From Bondarzewia mesenterica (lineage: Eukaryota > Basidiomycota > Agaricomycetes > Russulales > Bondarzewiaceae): DNA of 17,074 nt. The stretch is from assembly GCA_004802705.1 (NCBI GenBank), contig SGPL01000600.1, forward strand, positions 1,223 through 18,296. Reading direction: 5' to 3'. Each line of letters begins with the position of its first letter. The stretch's first letter is position 1. This document shows, piece after piece, positions 1-8,703 of this stretch. Below the pieces are notes generated by a model that made no database searches, was not told where the DNA came from, and saw nothing but the letters and a program-made list of their open reading frames with translations. Both the position numbers and the translations under genes were made by a program.

Positions 1-542
1 TNNTTTTTTNTTTTTTTTTGTTTTTTTTTTTTTTTTCGCTACGCTCTCCCCTCCCTCTGGCTTCGCAAGCGGGGGGGCGGTGGAATACCCTATGGCGGAA
101 GGGGAGGGGGGAGGACAGAGTAAGGAGCCTTTTTTTTCGCTACGCTGGCTCCGCCTTTGTTTACCAAAAAAAAATTAGAGCGTAGCAGCCGCCATAGGCG
201 AGGCGGGAGCGGTTTAAAAAAAAAAAATAATCGCGAGCCGGAGGCATTATAAAATTTTATATCTAGCATATTTTATTAGGAGGCAGACGCGTTAGCACAA
301 TTAAGGATTGATAGTTAATAAGTATTAAAAATTATTAATGAAATGTTGATTATTATTAAAATTAAATAAGAGACACTGTAACAATAAATTTTAAGATTGG
401 CTTAAAAGGGAATTAATCCTCTATTTAAGAATTAACAAAATATTTTCTTTATTACAATAATATTTTCAATTTAATATTAAAGTTTATCTGACCAATGATT
501 ATAATTAAAAGCGCGAAGCGCAGAAAAAATTTTGTTAAGGTT

Positions 543-613
543 TATTCTCTTTTGGAGTCGAACCAAAATTACCATTTTAGAAGAATGCTGTTCTACCATT
601 AAACTAAGAGAAT
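543..613 (-). tRNA. Mitochondrial-type tRNA-Arg (anticodon UCU)
   Basis: Read on the minus strand, this folds as a full 71-nt cloverleaf. It has a perfect 7-bp acceptor stem (ATTCTCT with AGAGAAT), a 4-bp D stem with a 7-nt loop containing GG, a 5-bp T stem (TTTGG/CCAAA) with loop TTCGACT, a 4-nt variable loop and discriminator A. The anticodon loop is CTTCTAA, so the anticodon is TCT (window bases 579-581), decoding AGA/AGG. One anticodon-stem pair (27-43) is G-G, and the other four pair. The high A+T content and its setting point to an organellar tRNA. No CCA is encoded, as expected outside bacteria. Confidence 0.88.
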
Positions 614-935
614 ATAAGTTTATATTATGTGAGTACTTTGATTAGTTATATTGCGAATTAAAGAAGGATATTTGATAAAGTACTTGAGTAAGAAAAATTA
701 GTGGCTCCGCCCTTCTAATAAACCCCCAACCCCCGTCTGTCTACCCCTCTGCAAATACCTCATCGGTTGCGTTTTTCCCCCGCCATAGGGGTTTATAAAT
801 TAGTATATATACAAAATTATTAGAAGCAACCCCCCCTCTTAATAAAATTTTATCTTATTTTTGTCGCTGCGCATCCGCCTTTTTTTTGCTTTTTTTATTT
901 TGTTTTGTTTAAAAAAAAACTCCGCTTTATTTTGT

Positions 936-957
936 TTTGATGGCTATAGCCATCAAA
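936..957. repeat. Perfect 22-nt palindrome
   Basis: The sequence TTTGATGGCTA is followed directly by its reverse complement TAGCCATCAAA, with no loop. With one extra T on the left, the pairing extends outward to TTTTG/CAAAA. It belongs to the set of short palindromes (also TTGCTATAGCAA and GCCAAAGGCG) scattered through the organelle-like segment. Confidence 0.85.
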
Positions 958-966
958 CAAAAATTA

Positions 967-990
967 GGATGCGCTACCGCAACAAAATTA
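967..990 (+). repeat. 24-nt dispersed repeat, copy 1
   Basis: This copy runs from GGATGCGCTACCGC to AACAAAATTA and is identical base for base to 1747-1770. The two copies lie 780 bases apart in the same orientation. Confidence 0.85.
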
Positions 991-1170
991 GGAGCCAGCG
1001 TAGCGAGCAAAACTCCTTGCTTGCGCAGAAAATTAGGACCGCGAAAAAAAATTGCTTCGCCAGGCAAATTTTATAACCCACCGGTCCCCGTCACTCCCCC
1101 TCCCCCTCTAATTCTGGCTCCGCCTTTTATATATAAAAAGGCGATACCAGAATAAGGGGGAGGACGGGTT

Positions 1171-1213
1171 GCTTCTAGCGCCAAAGGCGTTTTTTTGCTA
1201 TAGCAACAAAAAT
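1171..1213 (+). repeat. GC-cluster/palindrome repeat, copy 1
   Basis: Starts GCTTCTAGCGCCAAAGGCG, then a T run, then the palindrome TTGCTATAGCAA and an A-rich tail. It contains two self-complementary elements (CGCCAAAGGCG and TTGCTATAGCAA). Nearly the same unit recurs at 1661-1705, differing mainly in the T/A runs. Confidence 0.8.
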
Positions 1214-1660
1214 AAAAGACAGGGGTCAATGCTAAAGCAGAGACGGGGTTGGAGGTCCGGGGAGGCAGGGGGAGAAATACTTTATATAAAATGTGCTTTG
1301 CTCTAAAAGAAGGGCTGAGCTTTTTAAATTAAAAATTTAAAACACAAGGCGGAGCGTTGTTTCATTTTTAATTTATACTATTTAAATAGATATATATTTA
1401 TTTTAATATTAAATTTTTATAGTTATTCTCTCCGCTACGCTTATAAAAGACTGTTATATAAAATTTTATTAGCTACGCACTTTAAATCTTTAATTAAATT
1501 TAGATTAAGGTATTCAAATAAAATACTTTTAAGTAATCCAAAAAAGATATACTACTAAACTAAGATATACTATTTTATAATTAATCTCTCCGAAGGAGCC
1601 TCTTATTTTTGTGGCTACGCAAGCGTACGCTTTATAAAATTTTATATCAAATTTTATTAG

Positions 1661-1705
1661 GCTTCTAGCGCCAAAGGCGTTTTTGTTGCTATAGCAAAAA
1701 AACAA
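1661..1705 (+). repeat. GC-cluster/palindrome repeat, copy 2
   Basis: Second copy of the 1171-1213 unit, with the same GCTTCTAGCGCCAAAGGCG opening and TTGCTATAGCAA palindrome and small length differences in the homopolymers. It directly follows an AT hairpin (about 1633-1658), so GC and AT elements are juxtaposed here. Confidence 0.8.
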
Positions 1706-1746
1706 AATAAAGCCAAAGGCGGGAGCTGCGCGGTTTAAACAACGGC

Positions 1747-1770
1747 GGATGCGCTACCGCAACAAAATTA
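1747..1770 (+). repeat. 24-nt dispersed repeat, copy 2
   Basis: Exact second copy of the word at 967-990, in the same orientation. The bases immediately on either side differ, so only the 24-base core is shared. Confidence 0.85.
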
Positions 1771-2182
1771 AGACAAAAATAAACGCGGTAAAAATAAATA
1801 ATTAATTTAATATGAAACTAGCTAACTTTAACTTTATTTCTGCTGCTTTTTTAAAAACGCGTTGACGAATCTAAAGAATCACTTTTTCTAATGCTAAACC
1901 TTTTTAAAATTAACTTAGTTATTCATTTTATAAAATAAAAATGAATTAGTCCGAAGGCCGCACATTTTATTAAGAAGGCGGGGGCGCGGTGGAAATACCA
2001 CCTTAATAAAATTTTATATAAAAATTTTATAAAGCGTATCTTCAATTTCTGCGTAAGCGCTAAAAAAACGCCTTTGGCTGGCTCCGCCCTTGATTCGCTA
2101 CGCTAATAAAATTTGATATAAAAAATTTTATAAGGGCCCTAATTTTGTTTGTTTAAGCACAAAAAATAAGAGACAAATTTTA

Positions 2183-2234
2183 TAAGCGGAGTAATAAAAT
2201 TTTATATCAATATAAAATTTTATTACTCCGCTTA
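2183..2234. repeat. 24-bp perfect inverted repeat with 4-nt loop
   Basis: Bases 2183-2206 and 2211-2234 are exact reverse complements separated by TCAA. The outer part of each arm is GC-containing (AAGCGGAG/CTCCGCTT) and the inner part is the AATAAAATTTTATA element that recurs across the segment. It could form a very stable hairpin or cruciform, and could also be a folding transcript-processing site. No gene abuts it closely enough to assign a role. Confidence 0.9.
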
Positions 2235-2383
2235 AAAGAAAAAAGGATAGAAAATTTATGGGACAATTTTTAACATCAAGTCTATTTAATAAATTAGTAA
2301 TGCTAAACTAAATACTTTGCAATATTTTCATTCGCATCCTATCTAGAAATGTTCTATTTCTTATAAAATCAGATTTACTTCTC

Positions 2384-2411
2384 TAATAAAATTTGCTATC
2401 AAATTTTATTA
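2384..2411. repeat. AT hairpin at the edge of the organelle-like segment
   Basis: TAATAAAATTT (2384-2394) and AAATTTTATTA (2401-2411) are exact reverse complements with loop GCTATC. It is the rightmost member of the AT hairpin family and ends within about 40 bases of the change to nuclear-type sequence. Confidence 0.8.
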
Positions 2412-2430
2412 AGCGCTTTGAATATTTTAA

Positions 2431-3112
2431 ATTTATTTGGATATATCCTGGCGGCGGCTGCTTGAGCCCGCATAATATTCATTGAAAATACCCAGAAAAC
2501 TCGGAAAGAAACCAAAATTTTACGCAAATTTCTGCTGGAGAGAAATATTGAGAAAATAGTTGGAATATTTGGTATTTTCCAAGAATTTCCCTCGGGAAAA
2601 TTTGGGCCGAAGTGCTGTGTGGAAGGGCAACCTGCAAGCCCAAAGTGGACCAACGGAAGAAGAAATTTTGTGTGCTCACCATAGGGAAGAGGGAAATTAG
2701 CTCTTTTTTTCACCAGAATTGTGCAGACACAAGATTTCAAGTCTTGGAGAGACCTGGGACAACCCTTGAAAATGGTTGCAAGGCCCGGGAGGTAGGGTGT
2801 GAAGTCGATTACACATACGCCAGTTGCTTGACCGAATGAAAAACGAACCCCACCTAGGTCTAGAAAGGGATTGCCAATGGAATCGATATAAAAAAACAGT
2901 CGAATGAAGGTTATCGTTGAGCGCTCGAGCATAGCCCGCATGATACGTCTGCGTAAAAACGCTATTCGTCCATAGCAATGAATTGGTGATAGCGACATCC
3001 CGCCAGTAGCAGCACACACGAATCACCAAAATCCATTCTGAGATAAGATAGGTATGGAAGTTGTTCGACACCGAGGATAGAGAGAGGAGTTCCGGAGTCG
3101 GGAGATGGGAGA
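2431..3112. other. Interval without a supported gene
   Basis: Composition shifts away from the AT-rich left segment at about 2450. The minus strand is open for 206 codons (2399-3019), but that frame crosses the composition junction, shows no recognisable motif and has no splice-consistent extension, so I do not call it a gene. I recognise no tRNA or transposon domain here. The interval may be repeat-derived or a 3' flank of the minus-strand gene that follows. Confidence 0.5.
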
Positions 3113-4419
3113 TTATGCGTTGCGCTTCAAACAGTGCGCGTGAATGGCATGCTGGTATGCCCGGATTTCCTCATCTGTACGCTTCTGTGCCGTGGTAAAT
3201 TCCACTTGTGCAGCATCCTCCATACGAAGTACTATTGGTGGATGCTGTTCGTCCGCGGAAAGCTTCACCTGTGAATGCACGAAGCAATTTGAGTACGGCA
3301 TGTTTGAAGCATGGGCGAGAAAGTAATAATGTCAGCGAAGCGGGGCACAATTATAGCAATAGAAGCTCAAAAGTCATGGTAACTGGGGATCTATCGATAT
3401 CCCTCAAGCTTAGTTGATTCTCGTTCTGACTCCTGACTCGAAAAGAAAAAATTCGCCTCAAGAACAAAACGAAATGCCTTTCGAAGCGTTGACTTACAGT
3501 AAATATGTTTGGCTGATCGTCAATGAGATTGAGCGATGCCCACAAGAATGGATTTGCTTTGAATAACTGTATGGTCGTGTGAGGAGTCGCTGCAGACTGC
3601 TGAGGATAGCCAATTGTTTCCGCTGTGTGGGAGAAACAAGAACATACCCGTGGGATTATCTTCTACACAATCGGAACTGTCTCTCCCCCTGCCGCTTGAA
3701 CTCTGTCGGAACTACAACGTAGTCATATCTCACTATTTTTGCTCATGAAGCTGTTGCCAACCTGAATACACTCTTTCAGACGTGGAAGAACTATCTCGGG
3801 ATTCTTCTTACATCCGCCATGCTCAATAATATCTCTGGCAGCACGGCGGCCCATTGACCTCCTAGCGTCAATGAGAACTTGAGGTAATGTAGTTGAAAAA
3901 TAGCAGCATGGGACCTCGCCAGGTAAGTGGAGGCCTTTCTAGAGAAACCGTTTCAAGGCAGCACAGGCCTCGGACGGGCATGCTGCCACCACGAGGATTG
4001 AAACGCAGTTACGGCCTGACCATGAGCCAATTGGATGGCTCTTCGAGGATAGCCCAAGTCTAGCTTCGTCAGGACAAAAGACGCCTAACGCATCGAAGAA
4101 TAGTGGACATCTCGGAATGCTCCTGCGAAGGCTTCGCCCGGGTTTCTAGATATCCTGTGGCAGGCGCCTTCTTATCGCTCAGTGTACCTATCCGCTTCTT
4201 CTGCACACCGTCGGCGAATACAAGCGATCTGTGACTACACGAAGAGGCAGACGCTCTCGGCAACATATCGAACATGAGTTCCGGAAGACGTGCCGTGGCG
4301 ATACTAGACTGCCATTGTCCTCGTGCTTTAAACACCACGATCTTGTTAGGCTACGTATCGTATATATCCTCGCCTTTACGCTTGCGTCCCGCGCCAGCCC
4401 CCACATCGCCGCACACCAT
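3113..4419 (-). CDS. Predicted seven-exon gene, unknown function
   Basis: I do not recognise this protein. A phase-consistent model on the minus strand is 4419-4380, 4325-4207, 4145-3993, 3938-3762, 3711-3669, 3622-3498 and 3268-3113, giving 270 residues. The last four exons are the most convincing, with good acceptors (TTTCTCTAG, CCCACACAG, CATTCACAG) and a GTAAGT donor at 3497. They read as well-formed protein, for example LPGEVPCCYFSTTLPQ, TIQLFKANPFLWASL and a basic end AHCLKRNA. Intron 1 (54 nt) has a CTAAC branch site. Two in-frame TAG triplets in the unspliced frame fall inside introns or form acceptors. The third exon and its borders are weakest, and the 229-nt last intron is long enough to hide a micro-exon. 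The start shares a roughly 110-bp divergent interval with the RING gene. A decaying pseudogene is possible. Confidence 0.45.
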
Positions 4420-4527
4420 CCTGCCAGGTGATCGGCCCCTATCGTGCTTAAAGCGCACCTGTGGCATGCTCTAAGCCTCTCTGTCAACATCAGCAGCGCA
4501 TTCACCTGTTTGCTCGCTCAACGCTCA
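4420..4527. promoter_or_regulatory. Divergent promoter interval
   Basis: Only 108 bases separate the proposed start of the minus-strand unknown gene (4419) from the ATG of the plus-strand RING gene (4528). If both starts are right, the two promoters and 5' leaders must overlap here. I see no clear TATA box or named factor site, so this is inferred from layout only. Confidence 0.35.
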
Positions 4528-6753
4528 ATGCTCGTCCTTCAACCATCCTCCTCTTGCGATGTTTGTCTCGAGCCATACCAGCTCGACAATAGCCATCACG
4601 GAGACCTTCGCCCTCCTTGTGCGATAGACTGTGGCCATGTCTTTTGCGCGCGGCAAGTAAATTGTGACTGTCTTTGCCGGCGCCAGACTAACATTTTGTT
4701 CCTGTTGGTGTCCATACAGTTGTATCAACTCTCTCGGACGTCTAGCTTGTCCTCTATGCAGGAGTTACTTCGACCCACGTTCAATTAGAAGATTACATGT
4801 CGATATCAGCAGCTCAACTTCGCCCAGAGAGCATCCCGCTGGCATGGATACTGCGGATGCGGAAGATGAGAAGGAGATGCTGATGGATAAATTGATCATG
4901 ATGGTCCGAGAAGGCGCGGATGGGAACGAGTACCAAGCCTTACTCCAGAGGACTAACACCTGGCTGAAGGAACGCTGTCCTGACGAGGTGAGTGTTTCTG
5001 CCTTATCGTCTTGTACCCACGGGTGTCATAAGCCATCTTCGGTAGAATTGGGACCTTCGCTCGATGTACCTGCTACTTCTTCGCTATCAGCAGATGCACA
5101 AGGAACATCAAACCGCGCAGCTGGACGCGCACGAGCAAAGCAAGGAGTGTAAGAGCCTACGTGAACTCTTGGCGGAGCAATCAGAGAATGCGCGGAAGGA
5201 GATTGAAGGACTAAAGCGTCAGTTGGAGGATGAGCGAGCAACGGCTTCGGCGGTCGAACGGACTTTGCGTGAGCATCATGCCAGAGCTGATACTCAGTGG
5301 TCTCGGTGAGTGATGCATGATTTGGTTTGAAGAACGATTATTCAATGCGTAGGTTTGGGGGCTTCCTTGTCTTCAGCAAGGTAAGCCTTGTTACATTTTT
5401 GAATGATTCGGTCTATTGATCAGACGCCTCTTCAGTACGACGAAATGATGGACGAAGTTCGCACCCTGCGAGACGAAGTTAGATCTTTCGCTTACAGCAA
5501 GCAATCCCGACAGAATCACTATGTCGGGTTCGAGGTCAGACGTGTCATCGATCCTTCCCAATTGTCTATCCAAGGCCCGGATACTCCTGAGGTTGAAGAC
5601 GACATGGAGGTCTCGTATGAGCTCACCAAGCCCGCCGCTGTGGATGATCAGGAGTTGAGCCATTTTTCGCCACTTCCACACCAGCTTTCGCCCTTCCCGA
5701 CGACGCTGAAGACGTTCAGCCCACTTGTTAAGGGAGTGGCTCAGGGAGAGGATGAGCATGAATATCATCGGGGTAAACTTCGTGGGTCTCGCAGAGACTC
5801 CGGTGAAGAGAGAGACAAGGAGCGAAGTCGGACGGACGATTCAAAAGACGGCACGCAGCTTTCAAAGACTCAATCTATCCCTATCGTCCCTTCCTCGAAC
5901 GCCATTTCCCGCTTCTACGAGGTTAATCCGCCTGAAGGTAGCGTCTCCCTTCCGCATCCTGCACCAGCCTCATTCTACAACAAGCGTTTCGAGAAACAAC
6001 GCGAGTACTCTTCCCTGATGCGAAAAAAACTCGGCCAGTGGTCGGTCGGAGGGTAGAGCTGACAGCTCACGAATTTATAAACCTGCACCTGCGCCAATTC
6101 CAACAGATACCCCTCCGGCAGACTCTGGAGACGAGGCAGAACGGACTGCGTGGAGGCGCAGACAGCTTGACGATATCTTCACTGATCCGATTCGGACACA
6201 GCCCTTGCCTACTTTGCCTACCACGCCCGTGGTTGCTCGAATCGATTCATTCGATGCTGCCGAGGAGGATGAGCCTGCTACCGCTCCCGTGAGTAGGACA
6301 CAAAGGGATCAAGTCCGTCGCGAGACGCCACCTATCTACGTTAATCAAACCCAGACTCGCAGTCGCAATGGAAGCATATATGTCCAACCCCAGCCTACTG
6401 CTTTGCCCTCGATAGTCACGGCCCCTCCAACGGCGAATTACTCGACGGCTTTGAACACCAGCAAGGCCGCAAACCCTCCACAGAGACCGACTGCAATCTC
6501 GCGTGCTAGCGATGCGGCTGAGGCGCTCGAGCGACGTAGGCGAGAGTCCGGTGGTTCCAATCGTAGTGTTGAGGCAGGCCAAGGTCAGGCTCCGACTCTG
6601 GCACAAGGATCAGTGAAAGAATCGGCGACTGGGTTTGGGGACGACGGGCTCTCCAGGAGAATCTCGCTTGAGCGGAGACCGAGCGATCGGAAGGTGGGTG
6701 TTGATGGTAGCAGCCTGCGGTCGAGGAGGATGGTCTCAACGATGGAGACGTGA
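4528..6753 (+). CDS. RING-finger (C3HC4) coiled-coil protein, probable E3 ubiquitin ligase, frameshifted
   Basis: Exons are 4528-4652, 4720-4987, 5091-5305, 5353-5380 and 5424-6753, about 654 residues once one surplus base is discounted. The RING occupies residues 10-55, with ligands C10, C13, C35, H37, C40, C43, C52 and C55 (CDVC, CGHVFCARC, CPLC). RING proteins of this type usually pass ubiquitin from an E2 to a substrate; the substrate here is unknown. Residues of exon 3 form a charged coiled coil (KSLRELLAEQ, EIEGLKRQLEDERA). The rest is low-complexity, Ser/Pro/Arg-rich and probably disordered. Intron 1 (4653-4719) must use a GC donor (GCAAGT) to complete C43. In the last exon the frame breaks at an A7 run (6023-6029): the frame to its left ends at 6056, while the next frame is open from 6019 to the stop at 6753. 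A homopolymer error fits best. Confidence 0.82.
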
Positions 6754-7341
6754 CCTTCACGGTATGTTTTACTGGGACTCTATGGTGGTAACTCTTCGTT
6801 GCGCTCGAGCTGCGCTCGTTTTTCATTGTTTATTCACTCATTTGGCCCTTTCTCGTCGAGATTCTCTCGGGTTGAGGCGGGTCGGGACTTTACATGCACA
6901 CCATCCTCAACTCATTCATTCATAACATTCTTGTACAATACTTGTATTTTATCCGGTACGTCGAGTGCGTATTATATGTATGTCTCTTAGGTTGTTCTGT
7001 ACAGTATCAAAGCATTAAAGGCGAGGCACGGACGGGGACAGAGCTATCACATAGTCAGTTTAATTGACGTACTGAATCTTATGTGTATCACGTCAACTTC
7101 ATGTTGGAGGTCGTCATTGTGCATGTATGTGATTCGGTAGAGCAAGTCTGCGGAATTATGAGATTTAATCTCAAATACATCTTCGCCGGCAGGCAAAATT
7201 CCATGTGCATGAAGTGTGTCAGATATAGTACATATAAAGAATATGAAGGATTTCCAAAACACACTAAGGTTCCGATTCCGGGCGGCTGAACAAATAAGTA
7301 TGGGCACATGCGGAGTGTGAAAGAGGGGAAAGATCAAGAAG
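6754..7341. other. Convergent intergenic interval
   Basis: The RING gene ends at 6753 and the SNARE gene on the other strand ends at 7342, so both 3' UTRs lie here. An ATTAAA hexamer on the plus strand at 7014-7019 is a candidate polyadenylation signal for the RING gene, though about 260 bases past its stop. Short reading frames here show no recognisable domain and no convincing splice signals. Confidence 0.5.
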
Positions 7342-8288
7342 CTACGAGTTATTCTTGGCTCCACAGTGCAAGCCCGCACCACAGAATTGGGCCATGATCA
7401 AATATAGGATGATCTGCGCGATAATCAACGGTGAGAAAAGATTGAACGTGGGGCCGCTCGGAGCTTACCAAAGTAACAAGAACACCCAAGGCAACAACTC
7501 TCTTGTTCTTCCACCACATCTGTCTCCTCACCGTCCTCGCTCCTCTCCTGAACGCAGTGGCCTGGTTGGCCATGGTGTCTGTCTTGTCTACGAGAAGCTC
7601 AATGCGCTCTCCGCGGCTCAGGATCTGTTCTACGTTCTGTACCATGATGTCCTTGACCTGAGCAAGTTCGGACTGCGCGCGCGCAAGCTCATCGGTTGGC
7701 GGATTGGTATTGTAGGTGTACATGAGCTGAGAGATGGTTGGTCCAAATGAAGACTGAAGAGAATGTGCGGCCAGGGGGGTATCGAGGGCGGACGTTGAAG
7801 GGGTGGAGACGAACTGGATGATGTATTGTGGATCACAGATCTAAAACCGAGTTTCCTTTGACATACCTTCCGTTGAAGTTCGCCCAGGAATGTGAAAGGC
7901 ATTCGCCTTCGCCCGTCATATATTTCATATACATCAAGAAGAATACTCGCGATTGCTTACCTCCCAGCAGAATCATCCGCCATTACGAGGTACGTGAAGC
8001 CACCTTCTGAGATATAATGGAAGAGATACTGCTCCCAGACATAGGTGAGCTTGCTATCGTTTGGGGGGATCTTTGAAAGGATAGTCTGAGTAGCTGTACC
8101 AATGATTTTAACTGAGGGAGACTTCGCTGAAGACAAGTGCAGACGAACCTTGCGAGAAATCGCGTTTTCCGGCCTGATGCTCAGTGAGGATTGTGGGTCC
8201 TTGAGCAATAAGGGCGTGAATCTAGCAGTGAAGTATCATTGTAAACCTTTCCTGCTCAAAGATATGTAGATTGATTTACCAGAGACAT
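7342..8288 (-). CDS. VAMP7-type longin R-SNARE (synaptobrevin family)
   Basis: Six exons (8288-8280, 8221-8149, 8093-7961, 7906-7867, 7813-7469, 7413-7342) join in phase to give 223 residues, the normal VAMP7 size. Introns are 53-58 nt with GTAAGC/GTATGT-type donors. Residues 1 to about 110 form a longin domain (IHALIAQGPTILTEH, TILSKIPPNDSKLTYVWEQY, FHYISEGGFTYLVMADD, RRMPFTFLGEL). Residues about 125-185 are the SNARE helix, with the zero-layer arginine at R152 (QILSRGERIELLVDKTD). A basic-aromatic RRQMWWKNKR precedes the C-terminal membrane anchor (VVALGVLVTL then IILYLIMAQF) and a short lumenal tail. In other fungi and animals such proteins drive fusion at vacuoles, lysosomes and late endosomes with Q-SNARE partners. 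The first exon codes only MSL. No broken features were seen. Confidence 0.95.
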
Positions 8289-8703
8289 TTCAGAGTGGTT
8301 GAGCAGGCAAGTGAGGGGTTGCAGTAAGGCGTACTGAGCAGTGAGTCCTGTGGCCCTGAAGGAATCGGGGAAGTCGGTTAAGGCACGATTACAACGTCAG
8401 TATCAGAAATGGAATTCAGGTCGCACGGTTGCTACAGGATGGTCGAGACGGACTCCGCCGAGCTCGCCCAAATGCTATCAGCGATTCCAATCAACTCACG
8501 GAAAAACTGGACTCAACGAGACAAAAANAATATTTATGCTAGTTGCGCATTGTTTCCAATGGCGCCTGTCCAATACTTACACATTCGATGATCACAGCCA
8601 CAGACTTCATGATTGCTGGTACTGTACAAGCAAGCTATTCATTTGATACCCTTGGAGCCATCATACATTCACTGGAGCTATTATACAAACGAGCTTGCAG
8701 ACT
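8289..8703. other. Interval between two minus-strand genes
   Basis: This holds the upstream region of the VAMP7-type gene and the downstream flank of the HTH gene. A single N lies at 8527 beside an A run. It contains no domain-bearing frame. A possible spliced 34-codon ORF on the minus strand is listed separately. Confidence 0.5.
8432..8610 (-). CDS. Possible spliced 34-codon micro-ORF
   Basis: On the minus strand an ATG at 8610 opens ten codons (MKSVAVIIEC). A strong GTAAGT donor follows, then a 74-nt intron with a T-rich tract (8580-8507) ending in CCAG, then 24 further codons to a TAG at 8434-8432. Phase is kept. The peptide is short and hydrophobic-amphipathic and matches nothing I know. 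It lies upstream of the VAMP7-type start on the same strand, so it could be a separate micro-gene, an upstream ORF in that gene's leader, or chance. Confidence 0.2.

Larger units (their letters stand above)
1..2430. other. Organelle-like (mitochondrial-type) AT-rich segment
   Basis: This stretch is strongly AT-rich and differs from everything to its right. It holds a mitochondrial-type tRNA, short GC-rich clusters (repeated words such as GGCTCCGCC, CGCTACGC and GCCAAAGGCG), AT hairpins built on AATAAAATTTTAT, and perfect palindromes. The only reading frames are short, repetitive and unconvincing, so apart from the tRNA it looks like intergenic organellar DNA. Fungal mitochondrial DNA is the simplest reading. 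Green-algal organelle genomes also carry such GCTCCGCC/CTACGC palindromic repeats, so a photobiont or contaminant origin is not excluded. The first 36 bases are a T run with Ns, consistent with a contig edge. The right limit is approximate. Confidence 0.75.

Noticed and set aside
861..1155. Short open frames of about 70 codons in the organelle-like segment
   Set aside because: They are made of the recurrent palindromes and homopolymers, overlap each other in two frames, and match nothing.
1..2412. CRISPR-like array from the repeated palindromes
   Set aside because: Copies are irregularly spaced, differ in type and are not separated by similar-length spacers; the setting is organellar or eukaryotic.
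2399..3019. 206-codon open frame on the minus strand
   Set aside because: It runs across the composition junction into the organelle-like AT repeats, has no recognisable motif, and reads like unconstrained sequence.
3623..3647. GTATGT donor paired with the CCCACACAG acceptor in the minus-strand unknown gene
   Set aside because: It would make a 25-nt intron, too short to splice. The donor at 3668 gives 46 nt and the same phase.
6005..6038. A GT...AG pair that would splice the two RING-gene frames together in phase
   Set aside because: The implied intron is only 34 nt, shorter than the other introns here and without a pyrimidine tract. A one-base error in the adjacent A7 run is simpler.
7349..7723. 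C-terminal extension of the SNARE read straight through its last intron
   Set aside because: That frame destroys the membrane anchor. Splicing 7468-7414 restores IILYLIMAQFCGAGLHCG, the expected VAMP7 tail.
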